In this document: positions 45,968 through 56,400 of the stretch, in pieces
Layout: each line of letters begins with the position of its first letter
Numbering within the stretch: the first letter of the stretch is position 1
Made by a program: the position numbers and the translations under genes
Assembly: GCA_028023455.1 (NCBI GenBank)
Contig: JAQFVV010012496.1
Coordinates: 1,922,001 to 1,986,000, forward strand
Source of the DNA: Epiperipatus broadwayi
Lineage: Eukaryota; Onychophora; Udeonychophora; Euonychophora; Peripatidae
DNA length: 64,000 nt
Direction of reading: 5' to 3'
Notes under the pieces: generated by a model
Databases searched by the model: none
The model's input: the letters and a program-made list of their open reading frames with translations, nothing else
Told to the model about the DNA's origin: nothing

Positions 45968-46261
45968 TTGGGATAATTTTGATAATTTATTGACTGGTTT
46001 AGCTTTACGCTTTTAATGTATATATACACATTATTACGTACTTATGCTTTATCAGGTTTACCAAGTTTGTCAGCCATTTTCTTTTAATATACACATACAG
46101 GAACCTAATATGTGTTAGTTGTTAAGCAGTTTGATTTAATATTTACATTTTTTTAAATTAATGTTCATTTTTAAAAAAGAACAAATTCTGCAAAAATCAA
46201 TTATAATATTTAAACTTTTTTTTTCTTTTTGTGTTAAGTAAAGTTATTAATATATAAATAG

Positions 46262-46710
46262 TGTATAAAAGGAATACCCATCCCTCACATATGTATGTAT
46301 AAATGGATTATTCTCCTGTACATGAGGGATCAGAATGACTTATATGTCAACATGGGTAGGATGACAACCTTGGCACTAACTAGGGCTTTGAACGTTCCAT
46401 CATCAGATTTTCAATGAAATGGAAGGCTGAAGAGTTGCGAGTTGGAATAGTTTGAAGCTTGTCCATTAAAATATGAAGATTGGCTATCTTAATATAAAGC
46501 TGAGCACTGATTATATATATATATATATGTGTGAGGATAGTAATCTAGACCAACTGATGATGCTGGTTTAGCATGAAATACATATATTGGTGATTATTTA
46601 TCTTTTCAACCTGTGTGTGATCAGATGGGTCAGCAGTATGAGATGGCACTGAGAGTAGTGAGTCGTGTGAAAGTCTGAGTTCGAATCCCCTTATATTACA
46701 TATATAAATG
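46262..46710 (+). repeat. Family C repeat, near-complete, with hammerhead and box B
   Basis: Plus-strand copy with GAACGTTCCATCATCAGATT, CCATTAAAATATGAAGAT, a hammerhead at 46549-46591, and a 3' end reading GAGTTCGAATCCCC, a perfect box B type sequence. The combination recalls schistosome SINE-like elements that carry hammerheads. Confidence 0.75.
46549..46591 (+). ncRNA. Type-I hammerhead ribozyme, family C (best copy)
   Basis: ACCAA (46549-46553), CTGATGA (46554-46560), stem II TGCTG-GTT-TAGCA (five pairs, one G-T), T, GAAA (46575-46578), stem III ATA-CA-TAT, A at 46586 as the cleavage-site base, and TTGGT (46587-46591) closing stem I perfectly. All invariant positions are present. Not folded computationally. 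Confidence 0.72.
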
Positions 46711-47094
46711 CAGTTTTAAACCTGTGCAATGTATTAATATAAAAATGATAAAAGTATCCAAATCGTATTTATATGCATTGCGGCCAAATGTCGAAACAAA
46801 AAATACCAAGAAACTGTGCAATATCACCTGTATTCCCATTTAACCATAAGATTCATTGGTGGCAATATTGGAGATCATTAGAGATTTTATCCCACTGTCC
46901 TCACTTACCCTTTTTGTAATGCATATTAAGATATTTTGGATATTTTTTCTATTTTTATAATAATAGCTTTACTTAATACAAAAATAATAATAATAAAGTG
47001 TAAATATCATAATTAATTTTTGCAAAAAAATTTCTTTTTTTAAAAGAACAATAAAAAATCTAAATATTAAATATGACCACTTAGTAGCTAACAC
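46711..47094. other. No gene recognised
   Basis: AT-rich DNA between a family C copy and a LINE fragment. Confidence 0.5.
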
Positions 47095-47460
47095 ATATTC
47101 AGACCAGTCAAAAAAATATGGAGAGATACGTGTTGGGAGTAACAAGAAGTGATCAAAAACGCAATATATGGGTAAGAGAACAAACAGATGTTACTGACCT
47201 CATTGAAAAAATTAAAAGACTGAAGTGAAGTTGGGTTGGACATATTGGTAGAAGAGATGATAATAGATGGACAATTGAAATCTTAAACTGGATTCCAGGA
47301 GATTGTAAAAGACCCAGAAAGAGATCACATGTGAGATAGATGGATGAAATATGAAAATGTGCAGGGGTGATGTGGAAAAAAGAAGCTAAAGATCAGAGAA
47401 GATGGATTGAACTTGGAGAGATCTTTATCTACAGTGTATTGATAATGGTTGATGATGATG
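47095..47460 (+). pseudogene. LINE reverse transcriptase C-terminal fragment
   Basis: The plus strand reads MERYVLGVTRSDQKRNIWV, REQTDVTDLIEKIKRLK, stop, SWVGHIGRRDDNRWTIEIL, WIPGDCKRPRKRSHVR, stop, MDEI, then CAGVMWKKEAKDQRRWIEL and a GATGATGATG tail. This is the typical C-terminus of LINE endonuclease-reverse transcriptases (R-x-L-G-I...W-x-G-H-I-x-R...AxDRxxWRxL). Three stops in about 100 codons show a 5'-truncated dead copy. Confidence 0.8.
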
Positions 47461-48055
47461 ACATATTTGATAAAATAAAATTGTAAAAAAAATGTAGGCC
47501 CCTCAAAGAGCATATTTTTAAAAAAATGGCTGTCAAGCTTGGTAGACCAGATAAAATGCACAAATACCCATTATTATTATTATTATTATTATCATTATTA
47601 TTAGGTGCCATCTTATGGCAATTATTATATAGATAACATTTTATTAGAATGACTGGCAGTTGTTTGCTTTTTCAGTTTTATTAGGGACACATTTATCATT
47701 TCCAATCTTCCTGCAGCTTATCTGTTTTATCATCACCATAACCAGCACTATATATTCCTGTAACAAATTAGATTGTCTCCTAAATGTAACAAATTTACAT
47801 TGGTTATTTATGTTCCAAACAAAATCCTAATCTAATCACATATTTACTTACTTTTCTTATGGCAGCTAATACTTTAGATAAGATATTGACAAAATTATTT
47901 TCTCCTCTCGTGTATGTGAGTTTGGGAAATAATAAATTGTGATTAATTAAAAATAAGAGCAATTTAACCGATCACATCAAACCCATAAGGCAGAAATAGA
48001 ATTAAAATTATTATATTGTTTATTAAGAGAAAGAGAATATTTTGTGGGCCTTTGA
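47461..48055. other. No gene recognised
   Basis: AT-rich DNA with a (ATT)n run at 47570-47602. Confidence 0.5.
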
Positions 48056-48058
48056 AAA

Positions 48059-48590
48059 GAAAATTAAGAGAAAGGTTAATTAAATGCTATGTGTCAAGCA
48101 TTGGTGGCTGAGTGGTCAGCACAGCAACCTTACAAGCAGTTGTCCCAGGGTTTGCTTTCCTGCCAATACTATGACACATGAAAAAAATAATAAATGCTGT
48201 GTATGGTGTATACTAATGTATGGTTGTGAAATATGGATAGTGAATAATAAAATTAGGAACAGATTGGAAGCCTTTGAGATGTTGTCATGGAAAAGAATGA
48301 AAAAATCAGTTGGATGAATGGAATAACAAATGAAGAAGCTTTGAAAAAAGTAAATGAATAAAGAAAGATTGACTGAGGAAATCAGAGATGGAGAGAAATT
48401 GGATTGGATATATGTTAAGAAAAAAATATAGTATAACTAAAGATGTTTTGAAGGGAATGGTAAGTGAAAGTAAAAAGAAAGGATGGAAGAAATTGGCATT
48501 GTTGGATGATATAAGAGATGGGGAAGAGTTACATGGAATTGAAGAGTTGGGCAAGGAAGAGAATAAAATAGACAAATGGGTGAATTAATG
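48059..48590 (+). pseudogene. LINE reverse transcriptase C-terminal fragment, interrupted by a SINE
   Basis: Before the SINE the frame reads KLRERLIKCYV (48060-48092). After it come VWCILMYGCEIWIVNNKI, RNRLEAFEMLSWKRMKKSV, a frameshift, WMNGITNEEALKKVNE, RNWIGYMLRKK, VLKGMVSESKKKGWKK. This is the LLYGCETW...RLEAFEMWxxRRM...WIGHILR signature of LINE reverse transcriptase C-termini. Stops and frameshifts mark it as dead. Confidence 0.82.
48094..48190 (+). repeat. tRNA-derived SINE inserted into the LINE
   Basis: GGTGGCTGAGTGGTCAGC gives box A, and GGGTTTGCTTTCCTG is a decayed box B. It ends in an A-rich tail (ATGAAAAAAATAA). A target-site duplication AAATGCT(A/G)TGTG is at 48082-48093 and 48192-48203. 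Same family as 35902-36006. Confidence 0.8.
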
Positions 48591-48990
48591 ATGTGACTAC
48601 TCTCTGGACCTGTCCATTATACTGTTGATGTTGATGGTTGTTTAATAGCATTATTTTTGATAGTTAATAATGTTATATTATTACATCATGAGATTTTAGA
48701 TTATATATTTTTTTAAATATTTTCATGGACTCAAGGTATAAACATTAAAACTATAATGAAAGTTATTTGTATACTAAATTACAATAAACATTCAATTACA
48801 TAATTAGATAACCACTAATTAAAATCGATAATCCAGACTGAACCATATGATGTAAAAATTAAGTTACATTTTGTTATATAACTTAAGTTAAAAGGTATCC
48901 ACTTTATCTTAGCATCAAGATCTTATCCAAGTAGTAAATTATTTATTCCAGGGACTTCATTATTAGTGAGAATTGGAGAATTCACAACTT
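48591..48990. other. No gene recognised
   Basis: AT-rich DNA; nothing else seen. Confidence 0.5.
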
Positions 48991-48991
48991 C

Positions 48992-49320
48992 ACTAAATAA
49001 CATCACATGATCACCTTTTTTTAAGGTTGTTCATAACTATTATTTATTTTATATAAAGCACAGATAGGCAAAACTCTCCATACAGTAGCACCATTCAGTG
49101 CAAGTCAGACTAATCAATGGATTCCACAAGGCTTGTGCATAAAATCCTTATCTAGTGCCTCAGATCAAAAGCCACAAGCTAGAAACTAATCTGGGATATT
49201 GGATGAATAGGAACTAGATAGAGATTTTATGCACAAACCTTCTAGCATCAATTGTTTACTCTGGCTTGCACTGAGTGACCCTACTGTATGGGGAGTTTTG
49301 CCTGTTTTAATTCACTAAAT
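48992..49320. repeat. Family A palindromic pair
   Basis: Left end ACATCACATGATCACC, right end GGAGTTTTGCCTGTTTTAA. The central ribozyme keeps AGCCACAAGCTAGAAACTA on the plus strand (about 49170-49188), but CTGATGA is lost. Confidence 0.7.
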
Positions 49321-49399
49321 AATCCATGTTTGAACGAAGCATCTCCACTATATCAAACATTTTCCCATACTTCAGATGTAATTGTTGAAATTATAATGG

Positions 49400-49690
49400 T
49401 AATTTTCCATGCATTTATCATCATTTTAACTATTATCAATTCATTGCAGAAAGAAGGTCTCTCCAAGTTCAGTCCATCTTCTCCGATCTCTAGCCTTTCT
49501 TCTGTATTAACTATATATATATAATCATTTTAACCATTATTAATCACCACAGGATAAAGGTCTCTTCAGATTCAATCCATCTCTGATTTCTAGCATCTGT
49601 TTTCCACAACATCTCAGCACATTTCTTTATTTCATCCATCCATGTCATATGTGATCTCTTTATAGTCTCTTGGAATCCATTTTATGATTT
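49400..49690 (-). pseudogene. LINE 3' end fragment with duplicated tail
   Basis: The minus strand from 49690 reads RSHMTWMDEIKKCAEMLWKT, DARNQRWIESEETFILW, then a GGTTAAAATGATTA tail. A second copy of the tail (KARDRRRWTELGETFFLQ) follows at 49510-49400. This is the same LINE tail as at 47.1 kb, in inverse orientation. It is decayed. Confidence 0.7.
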
Positions 49691-49705
49691 CAACTGTATT
49701 AAACT

Positions 49706-49708
<3 letters not shown>

Positions 49709-49763
<55 letters not shown>
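49709..49763. repeat. (AT)n microsatellite
   Basis: An AT dinucleotide run of about 54 bp. Confidence 0.95.
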
Positions 49764-49767
<4 letters not shown>

Positions 49768-49769
49768 AA

Positions 49770-51370
49770 CCTTATATTTTTGGTACAAAATATATAGTTA
49801 GGTAAAACTAATTCTCTCTCTCTTCTAGCTGATTTGATTATCTCAGCTACTACTTTGTATACTTGACACTTGTATCCAAATTAATTGAATGATGAGATTA
49901 TATAATTCCATTTTTTTGCCTCACTTATTGTATTTTTTTCATATATTAGTTTAGCACTGTTTCCAAACACTAAGTTTCATAAATTGTGCTTAACCTACAA
50001 AAAAATCAATAGCACATTACATCAAGTTTAGTAAGATAAATAAAAACAAATAATTATTATTTGCTTTTCTCTTTAAATAATCCTAAAAATTATTTTGGTT
50101 TAATTAAAAGATTTATCTAATTTCCCTTTAATTAATTGATAGAATATGTAAGATAAATGCTTTTTTTTTTTCATTTTTCTTAACAGATATGTAAATGAAA
50201 AGAAATTTAATTGGTAATGAAACAATAGAACTTTCAGAGATTTTTTTAAAGAATGACTGTAGTAACAGCAAGGGTGGAAAAGAAAAGTAAAAATCTTTTC
50301 ATTTTTTTTTACCATTAAACATAAAATGAAAGCTTCTCTTTTAAAAAAAGAGAGGGGATTTAAAAACAAAGAAGGAAGTTAAATTAAAACCTTTCTTAAA
50401 TAATTTAAATTGTGATATTATCAAGTGTTAATAGCAAAATGTATAGTTATGTCTTAACAAATCTGTTCATGTTTTCCAACCATGAGTCTAGCTGCTAATA
50501 ATCTTCCAAATATCTACAACTGAAATAACTGGAATTATTGTTAACCATAATAACAGGAGTAGCAGTGTTAAAGACCAGTCTGCTTGAAATTCATATTGCT
50601 TGCAGACTATATCTAACCTTGGATAAAATGCTTTATTTTCATAACTTTAACATGTATAATAGTGTTACGTATGAATGGAATGAAATACTATATTTAACTT
50701 TGGATAAAGTTTTGCTCTTATGACTTTAACATATAAAGTAGTGTAGTATATGTGTGGAATGAAATGCTGTTTTGATATTTTTGTGTGCCATTATTGGAAT
50801 AACAAAGAGTTAATTATAATCCCACTTTGAACTTATATCAGAAGCAATATTGTCAATAATTTTATTATTAAAATTACAATCTAGTTGTGTAAAGAAATAA
50901 TAGATAACCAGGAAACTATTTTGGGTGTTGTAGCACTTGTGGGATAGTTATTTGCCTCGACACTGATAGAGCGAAAATAGTAAAATATTTCAATTTTAGA
51001 ATCGCACCTAAAATAAAGTAATACAATGCCATTAACTTTTGAGGATAATTAAAATTATATATACCCTACCTCTTAAAATATCTTGGATTTAGAGAACCTT
51101 GCATAAATCAATTAATTTATAAATATTCTTTATAAATGGAGATGAAGAAGTACACAATCAACTTTTAAGATTCTATGTCATAATGAAACAAATATATTTA
51201 ATTTATATTTGTTATTAAATTAAGAAATGTGCTATTAATTTATTGACTGATATTTCATATTTAAATAATGTCTTTTAATCCAATATAGTAATTTAATGAA
51301 TATGTATTTTATGTTTCATTTATATTTTATATTCTTTATATGTGTGTGAGGTTCACGATGTATATAATTT
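49770..51370. other. No gene recognised
   Basis: AT-rich DNA. Short duplicated phrases around CTTTGGATAAA(G/A)T at 50618-50760 only. Confidence 0.5.
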
Positions 51371-51764
51371 ATTGTTATATATAGAGCTTGCAAAACAAAC
51401 TCTTAACAAGCTTTGTAGAATATTCCCAACCTCAGACCAGTTTCTGCACTGGAATTCTCAGGATATTCAAGCATTATATTAAAAATACTAGGACAAACCC
51501 AGCACTTTATCTAATGTATAACTATTAAGTAGAAACTCTGAAATTTTCAGACATTTATGTCTTTCAATCCAGATATCTAACTTAAATAACCATATGGGAC
51601 TGAACTAAGTTCAGACACACCATATATTAATAGCTTTAGCAATATGAAATCACCAAAGTCTTAATAACAAAAAATAAAATTACAAAACAATCAATAGTTA
51701 TACATTAGATAAAATTCTAGACTTGTTCTAGTATTTTTAATCTAATGATTGAATATCCTAGCAC

Positions 51765-51800
51765 CTCACTGAGGATGCCAGTAACAGAAACCGGTCTGAG
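51765..51800 (+). ncRNA. Hammerhead ribozyme core, family B (best copy)
   Basis: CTCA, CTGAGGA (51769-51775; position 7 is free in hammerheads), TG-CCAGTAA-CA, GAAA (51787-51790), stem III ACCGGT (self-complementary), C at 51796, TGAG. Stem I CTCA/TGAG is perfect. Stem II is only two pairs. All invariant core residues are kept. Confidence 0.6.
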
Positions 51801-52128
51801 ATTGCAATACTCTACAAAGCTTGTTAAGAGCTTATTGCAAGCTCTATATATAACAGTTGTAAACACAAGCTTATTAAATTAAGTCATATGACATCTGACT
51901 TGGATTTTTTTGTAATTTTATTTTTTTAATAATGGTTTTGGTGATTTTATATTGCTAAAGCTATTAATATATGGTGTATCTGAATTTAGTTCAGTCCCAT
52001 ATGGCTAATTAAGTTAGATAGCTAAATTGGAAGACATATGGATGTCTGAAAATTTCAGAGTTTCTACATTAGATAAAGTGCTGGGCTTGTCCTAGTATTT
52101 TTAATCTAATGATTGAATATCCTAATAT

Positions 52129-52164
52129 CTCACTGAGGACGCCAGTAGCAAAAACCAGTCTGAG
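52129..52164 (+). ncRNA. Hammerhead core, family B, G12 mutated
   Basis: CTCA, CTGAGGA, C-GC-CAGTA-GC-A, AAAA in place of GAAA, CCAGT, C, TGAG. Stem I and stem II pair, but the G12 change should abolish cleavage. Confidence 0.55.
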
Positions 52165-52269
52165 GTTGGGGGTATTCTACAAAGCTTGTTAAGAGTTTGT
52201 TTTGCGAGCTCTATATATAATATTTGTAAACACAAGCCTATTAAATTAAGTCATGTGAATTGATTTTTT

Positions 52270-55200
52270 TGTAATAATCTATTGTATATAAAATAATTAC
52301 TTGTCAACTTAGATTTATGATTGAGCATATGATAGGGATTAAAGAGAATCAATGATTAGGAACAGCGCTTGTGTAAAGAATTAATGATTAATTCAACAAA
52401 TCTATAACATGCATCAACATTACATGGCCTAATCCTGTACATATTTCACAGGATTCTGTGCTTATACTCATAATATTAGGTATTATTTTTTTTATACCAT
52501 CTGGTCTTTGGTCAACCGTTATCCCAGTTATTTCATGTAATAAAATTTTATTACATTTCCTGCCTGAATTCATATTTGTAAGACAGCACACATCTTCCAC
52601 TTGAGCTGATAGATTAATGAGGGTAATTTATTTATATTTATTAGGGAAGTAAGTGTTAATACTATTTTAATGTTATATGGCTTTTTCTGTACTGGTGGTC
52701 TAATCCGCAGAATAATTGTTTAGCATTTATCATATTCTTCATATTATTCTGTGCTCGTGATTAATCCACAGAATAATCATTCTCATCATTCTTTGTATAT
52801 CCTTTAAGTATGTTTTAGCGCTGGTGGTTAATCCACTGAACATTCTGAAATTAAACTATTTGCTCTGTGTATGATTAAAAAACCCACAGCGTAGTTACTG
52901 CTTTATTATTCCTTGTGTGGCTGAATATATCCACAAGTATATTATTGCTTTTGGTTATATATATGTAACTTTGAGCAGAGTTTCTATACATTATAATGCT
53001 TACATTGCTTCTCTCATCCTTATATTTATCATACATGTTAAGTTAGCAGCCATAAAAGGGCATTCAAGTGAATTATTGTCATAATTTATTATATGTTAAT
53101 TATATGATATTCCAGCTGAGTTAAAGTTCAAATTCCATTTTTGATTTATTATCTCATTATGAACAATTTCCATAGGTTTATTAATACCAATTGTTATTAT
53201 TATTATTATAATTTTGAAGTATGGTTGCATTGGTTTTGACGTACTGGAGGTGCCATTGACTGTGTGTTCGAATCTATCCTTGTCCCTATACAGTTTAAAT
53301 TAAACTCATTGGTAATAAAATCTTAGATTGTATTATTTATCTAATTAATGTGCATTACTCATGTAGAAACAATTACATGTGATGCTATTTTATGTAATTT
53401 ATTTTTGTTTATTTAATTTTATGAATATTGTGTTAACCAATCATTACTCTAATGTTTATTGAATCATAAATGAATGTTGATTTTATAATTTATCTTTGCT
53501 GTTTCTATTTGTCACACATAAAGCCAGATAATCCAACGTAATAAATACATCTCATATATTAGAGCATGTATTGTCCCTGATGGCCTGATGATGTGTGCAA
53601 GGTACTTTTGTTATTGGATATTCGTGATGTGCAAGATATGATAAAATCCCATTTACCTCATGCATTACCTCCGCTTTGCTTGTTAATTCTGGAATATAAT
53701 CCAGAATCTATTATTTATATTGAAATGAATAAATCAACCTGCTAGCTGGTATAACAATTGAACCTATTTTCTAAAACTAGAACTGCTGCTTTTTCTATTA
53801 TAATAAAAGATCTCATTGCTATGATTTGATTAGATATTTCAGTTAATGAAGAAAGAACTTAAAGTTCATGCTTCTTATCATTTACTGCAAAGCATATATC
53901 TTTAAAGCATTTATAAAACCTGAGTGTTTCTGAGCTACAGCCAGTCATATTATGAAGCTGATTATAATTATTGTTATCTTGTAAAATGGCTCGTATTTAC
54001 CATATAATCTTTAGCAGTTTTAGAGATACCATCTGGTCTATGGTCAGCCATGGAATCTCAATTAAATAAAATCATAAATTAAAGTTTTGAGTGTAGTTTT
54101 TAAGATATAGTCATCGAAGAGAATAGTTGTAAATCATAAATTAAGATTCAGGAGTGTAGTTTTGAAATCCAGTCTTTAAGGAGAATAGTTAATTAAAAGA
54201 ATCATATAATTTACTTTAGGTAATTTACATACCTTCGTGTAATGCTGCAATAGATCTTTGCTAAGTACCATGGCCACAACTGGATTACGTAGTAACAGCT
54301 TTATATTGTATCATTTAATTTTAACCTGTTACAATCTGGGATAGGACTTTTCGGTCCCAGTTTTTGGCTTCCCAACATGAGCCGATTTACTGATGATTAG
54401 TCTTTTGGTTACAATACATATATGTTGTACCCACATCATCCAGAAATATAATGATAGCAAAATAAGACTGGCTCAGATAAAATGATTACGCCCGGCTAAA
54501 ATATTTATAATCTTACTATAATCAATAATAAGAATATCTTACGATAATATCTACTAATTAACTAGCTCTAACTGATTAATAATAATAAATGGTTCAGTTT
54601 ATAAGAAATTAAATAAATAAAATATTAATAAATCATGAGACAATGAAGTGAAGTACAAGCAGTAAAGAATTAAATTGAGCCAATATCCCACAGGATACAA
54701 TCTCAATGGCATAAGAATACTATCCCCCCTATTATTTCAAATAATAATAAATTCATAGCATTCTTACGACTTTAAAATAATAACAATCAATTTAGTATGA
54801 TGTTACTAATTAAATTTTAATCTCTTTATTAAATAATACAACTATTTTTTAAAATAACTCGAATCAATTTATAATCTTCTGTAATCAAGTCTGATAAGGA
54901 ACTTTGTATCATCCTCAACTACACCTAACTAATAATAATAATAATAAATAATAATCTTATTCCTCATTAAATAATTATTAATCTTATCCACTGTTTAATA
55001 TTATAGTAACTAACAATAATGATTATAACAACAATGATATAATTCTTTTAGTTCTCATGTGACATCTTAAATAGAATATGTAGTATAATCTCATATAATC
55101 TGATATGTGGCATCAAATAACGTTAAAATTCTATGCAATAAATTGTGCAATTAATTATGAACATAATAATAATATTAATGCAAAAGAAATTTTTCAAATA

Positions 55201-55380
55201 TATTATATTTTGAAGGATTATGATTCCTTAAGTAAATAATTATATCTGTATTGTGCAAATATTATGTTTATTTTGGTATCTAGCAATCATGTATTTGTAA
55301 TGGTGAATAAATTGACATAAGACAAAGTTTTATAAAAAACAAATTTAACAAAATTTATTATTCTATATCTTTAACAAACT
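52270..55380. other. AT-rich gene-poor tract with weak tandem repeats
   Basis: Degenerate repeats of GGTGGT(T/C)TAATCC(A/G)C lie near 52697, 52760 and 52823. A ~66-bp unit containing AAATCATAAATTAA is repeated at 54060-54190. The phrase ATACCATCTGGTCT occurs at 52495 and 54028. No exon recognised. Confidence 0.5.
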
Positions 55381-55384
55381 ATAT

Positions 55385-55930
55385 ACAATATTTACAATTA
55401 TAAATTTATTTAACGCACATTGATTACGTAAGTATTATTTACTAAGGCAATAAACCTTTAAACATGTGCGCTTGAAAATGCAAAGGTAGGGACTTCTACA
55501 GGTCTTAACCACAAGCTTACTCTTTGGAAGAAAAGAGGGAATTCTTTACTTCAACCTACTTTCTATATAAATAGGTGAAGCTGAAGCGGTTAGAACTGAG
55601 AGCGTGAAGCTATTCAATACTTCACTGATTAAGTCCACAACTCCTATTACCCATTAGTATTCGCGAAATCTTTCGATTTACGAGTCAATAGAAAGATCTT
55701 ATAGTTAGAAATCTATTATGATAATTTAAAGTTGTAATTATAAATTTATTTAACGCACATTGATTACTGATTACGTAAGTAATATTTACTAAGGCTGTAA
55801 ACTTCAAGAATATGAGCGTGAAAATGCGAGGGTAGGGATCTCTATAGGTCTTAACCAAAAGCTGTAGAGGTCCCTACATTTTCAAGGGCACGTTTAAAGG
55901 TTTATTGCCTTAGTAAATATTTACAATTAT
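55385..55930. repeat. Family D fold-back repeat
   Basis: Inverted ends around AAGGCAATAAACCTTTAAAC (55444) and its complement (about 55890). Internal phrases TTCACTGATTAAGTCCAC and GCGAAATCTTTCGATTTACG match the D copy at 10.9 kb. Confidence 0.7.
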
Positions 55931-55934
55931 ATTT

Positions 55935-56168
55935 GACAAAACCTAACAAATACTAAACTCATGAAAATAATATTAAAATTACATATTTCTACATTGAAAA
56001 TAAAAATAAATCAACAAGTAAATAAGCCTTTACTCGACTTATTAACTTTTGCACATTGTTTTAAAATAATAATACTAATTTAAGAATACATTTATAGTTT
56101 AATATAATATCCATTAATTGACATAGTTAAAATATATGGTTTTCATAAGTGTACACGAAAATATAAAA
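55935..56168. other. No gene recognised
   Basis: AT-rich spacer. Confidence 0.5.
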
Positions 56169-56400
56169 TAGTCAAATATGTTTAAAAATACATATATACA
56201 AGCAATAAAGATTACAAATTATAAAATTATTATATAAAAGCCTTTTTCGGCAAATTATGTTTTTTTTGCCCTTTTCAATATGTCTCCACGATTTAAAGGC
56301 AAAAAAACATAATTTTCCGGAAAAGGCTTTTATATAATAATTTTATAATTTGTAATCTTTGTTGCTTGTATATATGTATTTTTAAACATATTTGACTATT
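56169..56400. repeat. Near-perfect inverted repeat (about 102-bp arms)
   Basis: 56169-56270 mirrors 56298-56400 (for example GTCAAATATGTTTAAAAATA), with a 27-bp loop. No coding content. Confidence 0.85.

Larger units (their letters stand above)
51375..52262. repeat. Family B array: one inverted and two head-to-tail copies
   Basis: A minus-strand copy (51375-51665) is followed by two plus-strand copies (51690-51915 and 51935-52262). The two plus copies carry ribozyme regions whose CTGAGGA starts are 364 bp apart (51769 and 52133). Shared end phrases include ACAAAGCTTGTTAAGAG and AAGCTCTATATATAA(C/T). Confidence 0.78.

Noticed and set aside
53250-53285. Another tRNA-like SINE (GTGTTCGAATCTATCC)
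   Set aside because: A box-B-like string exists but no convincing box A or element boundary.
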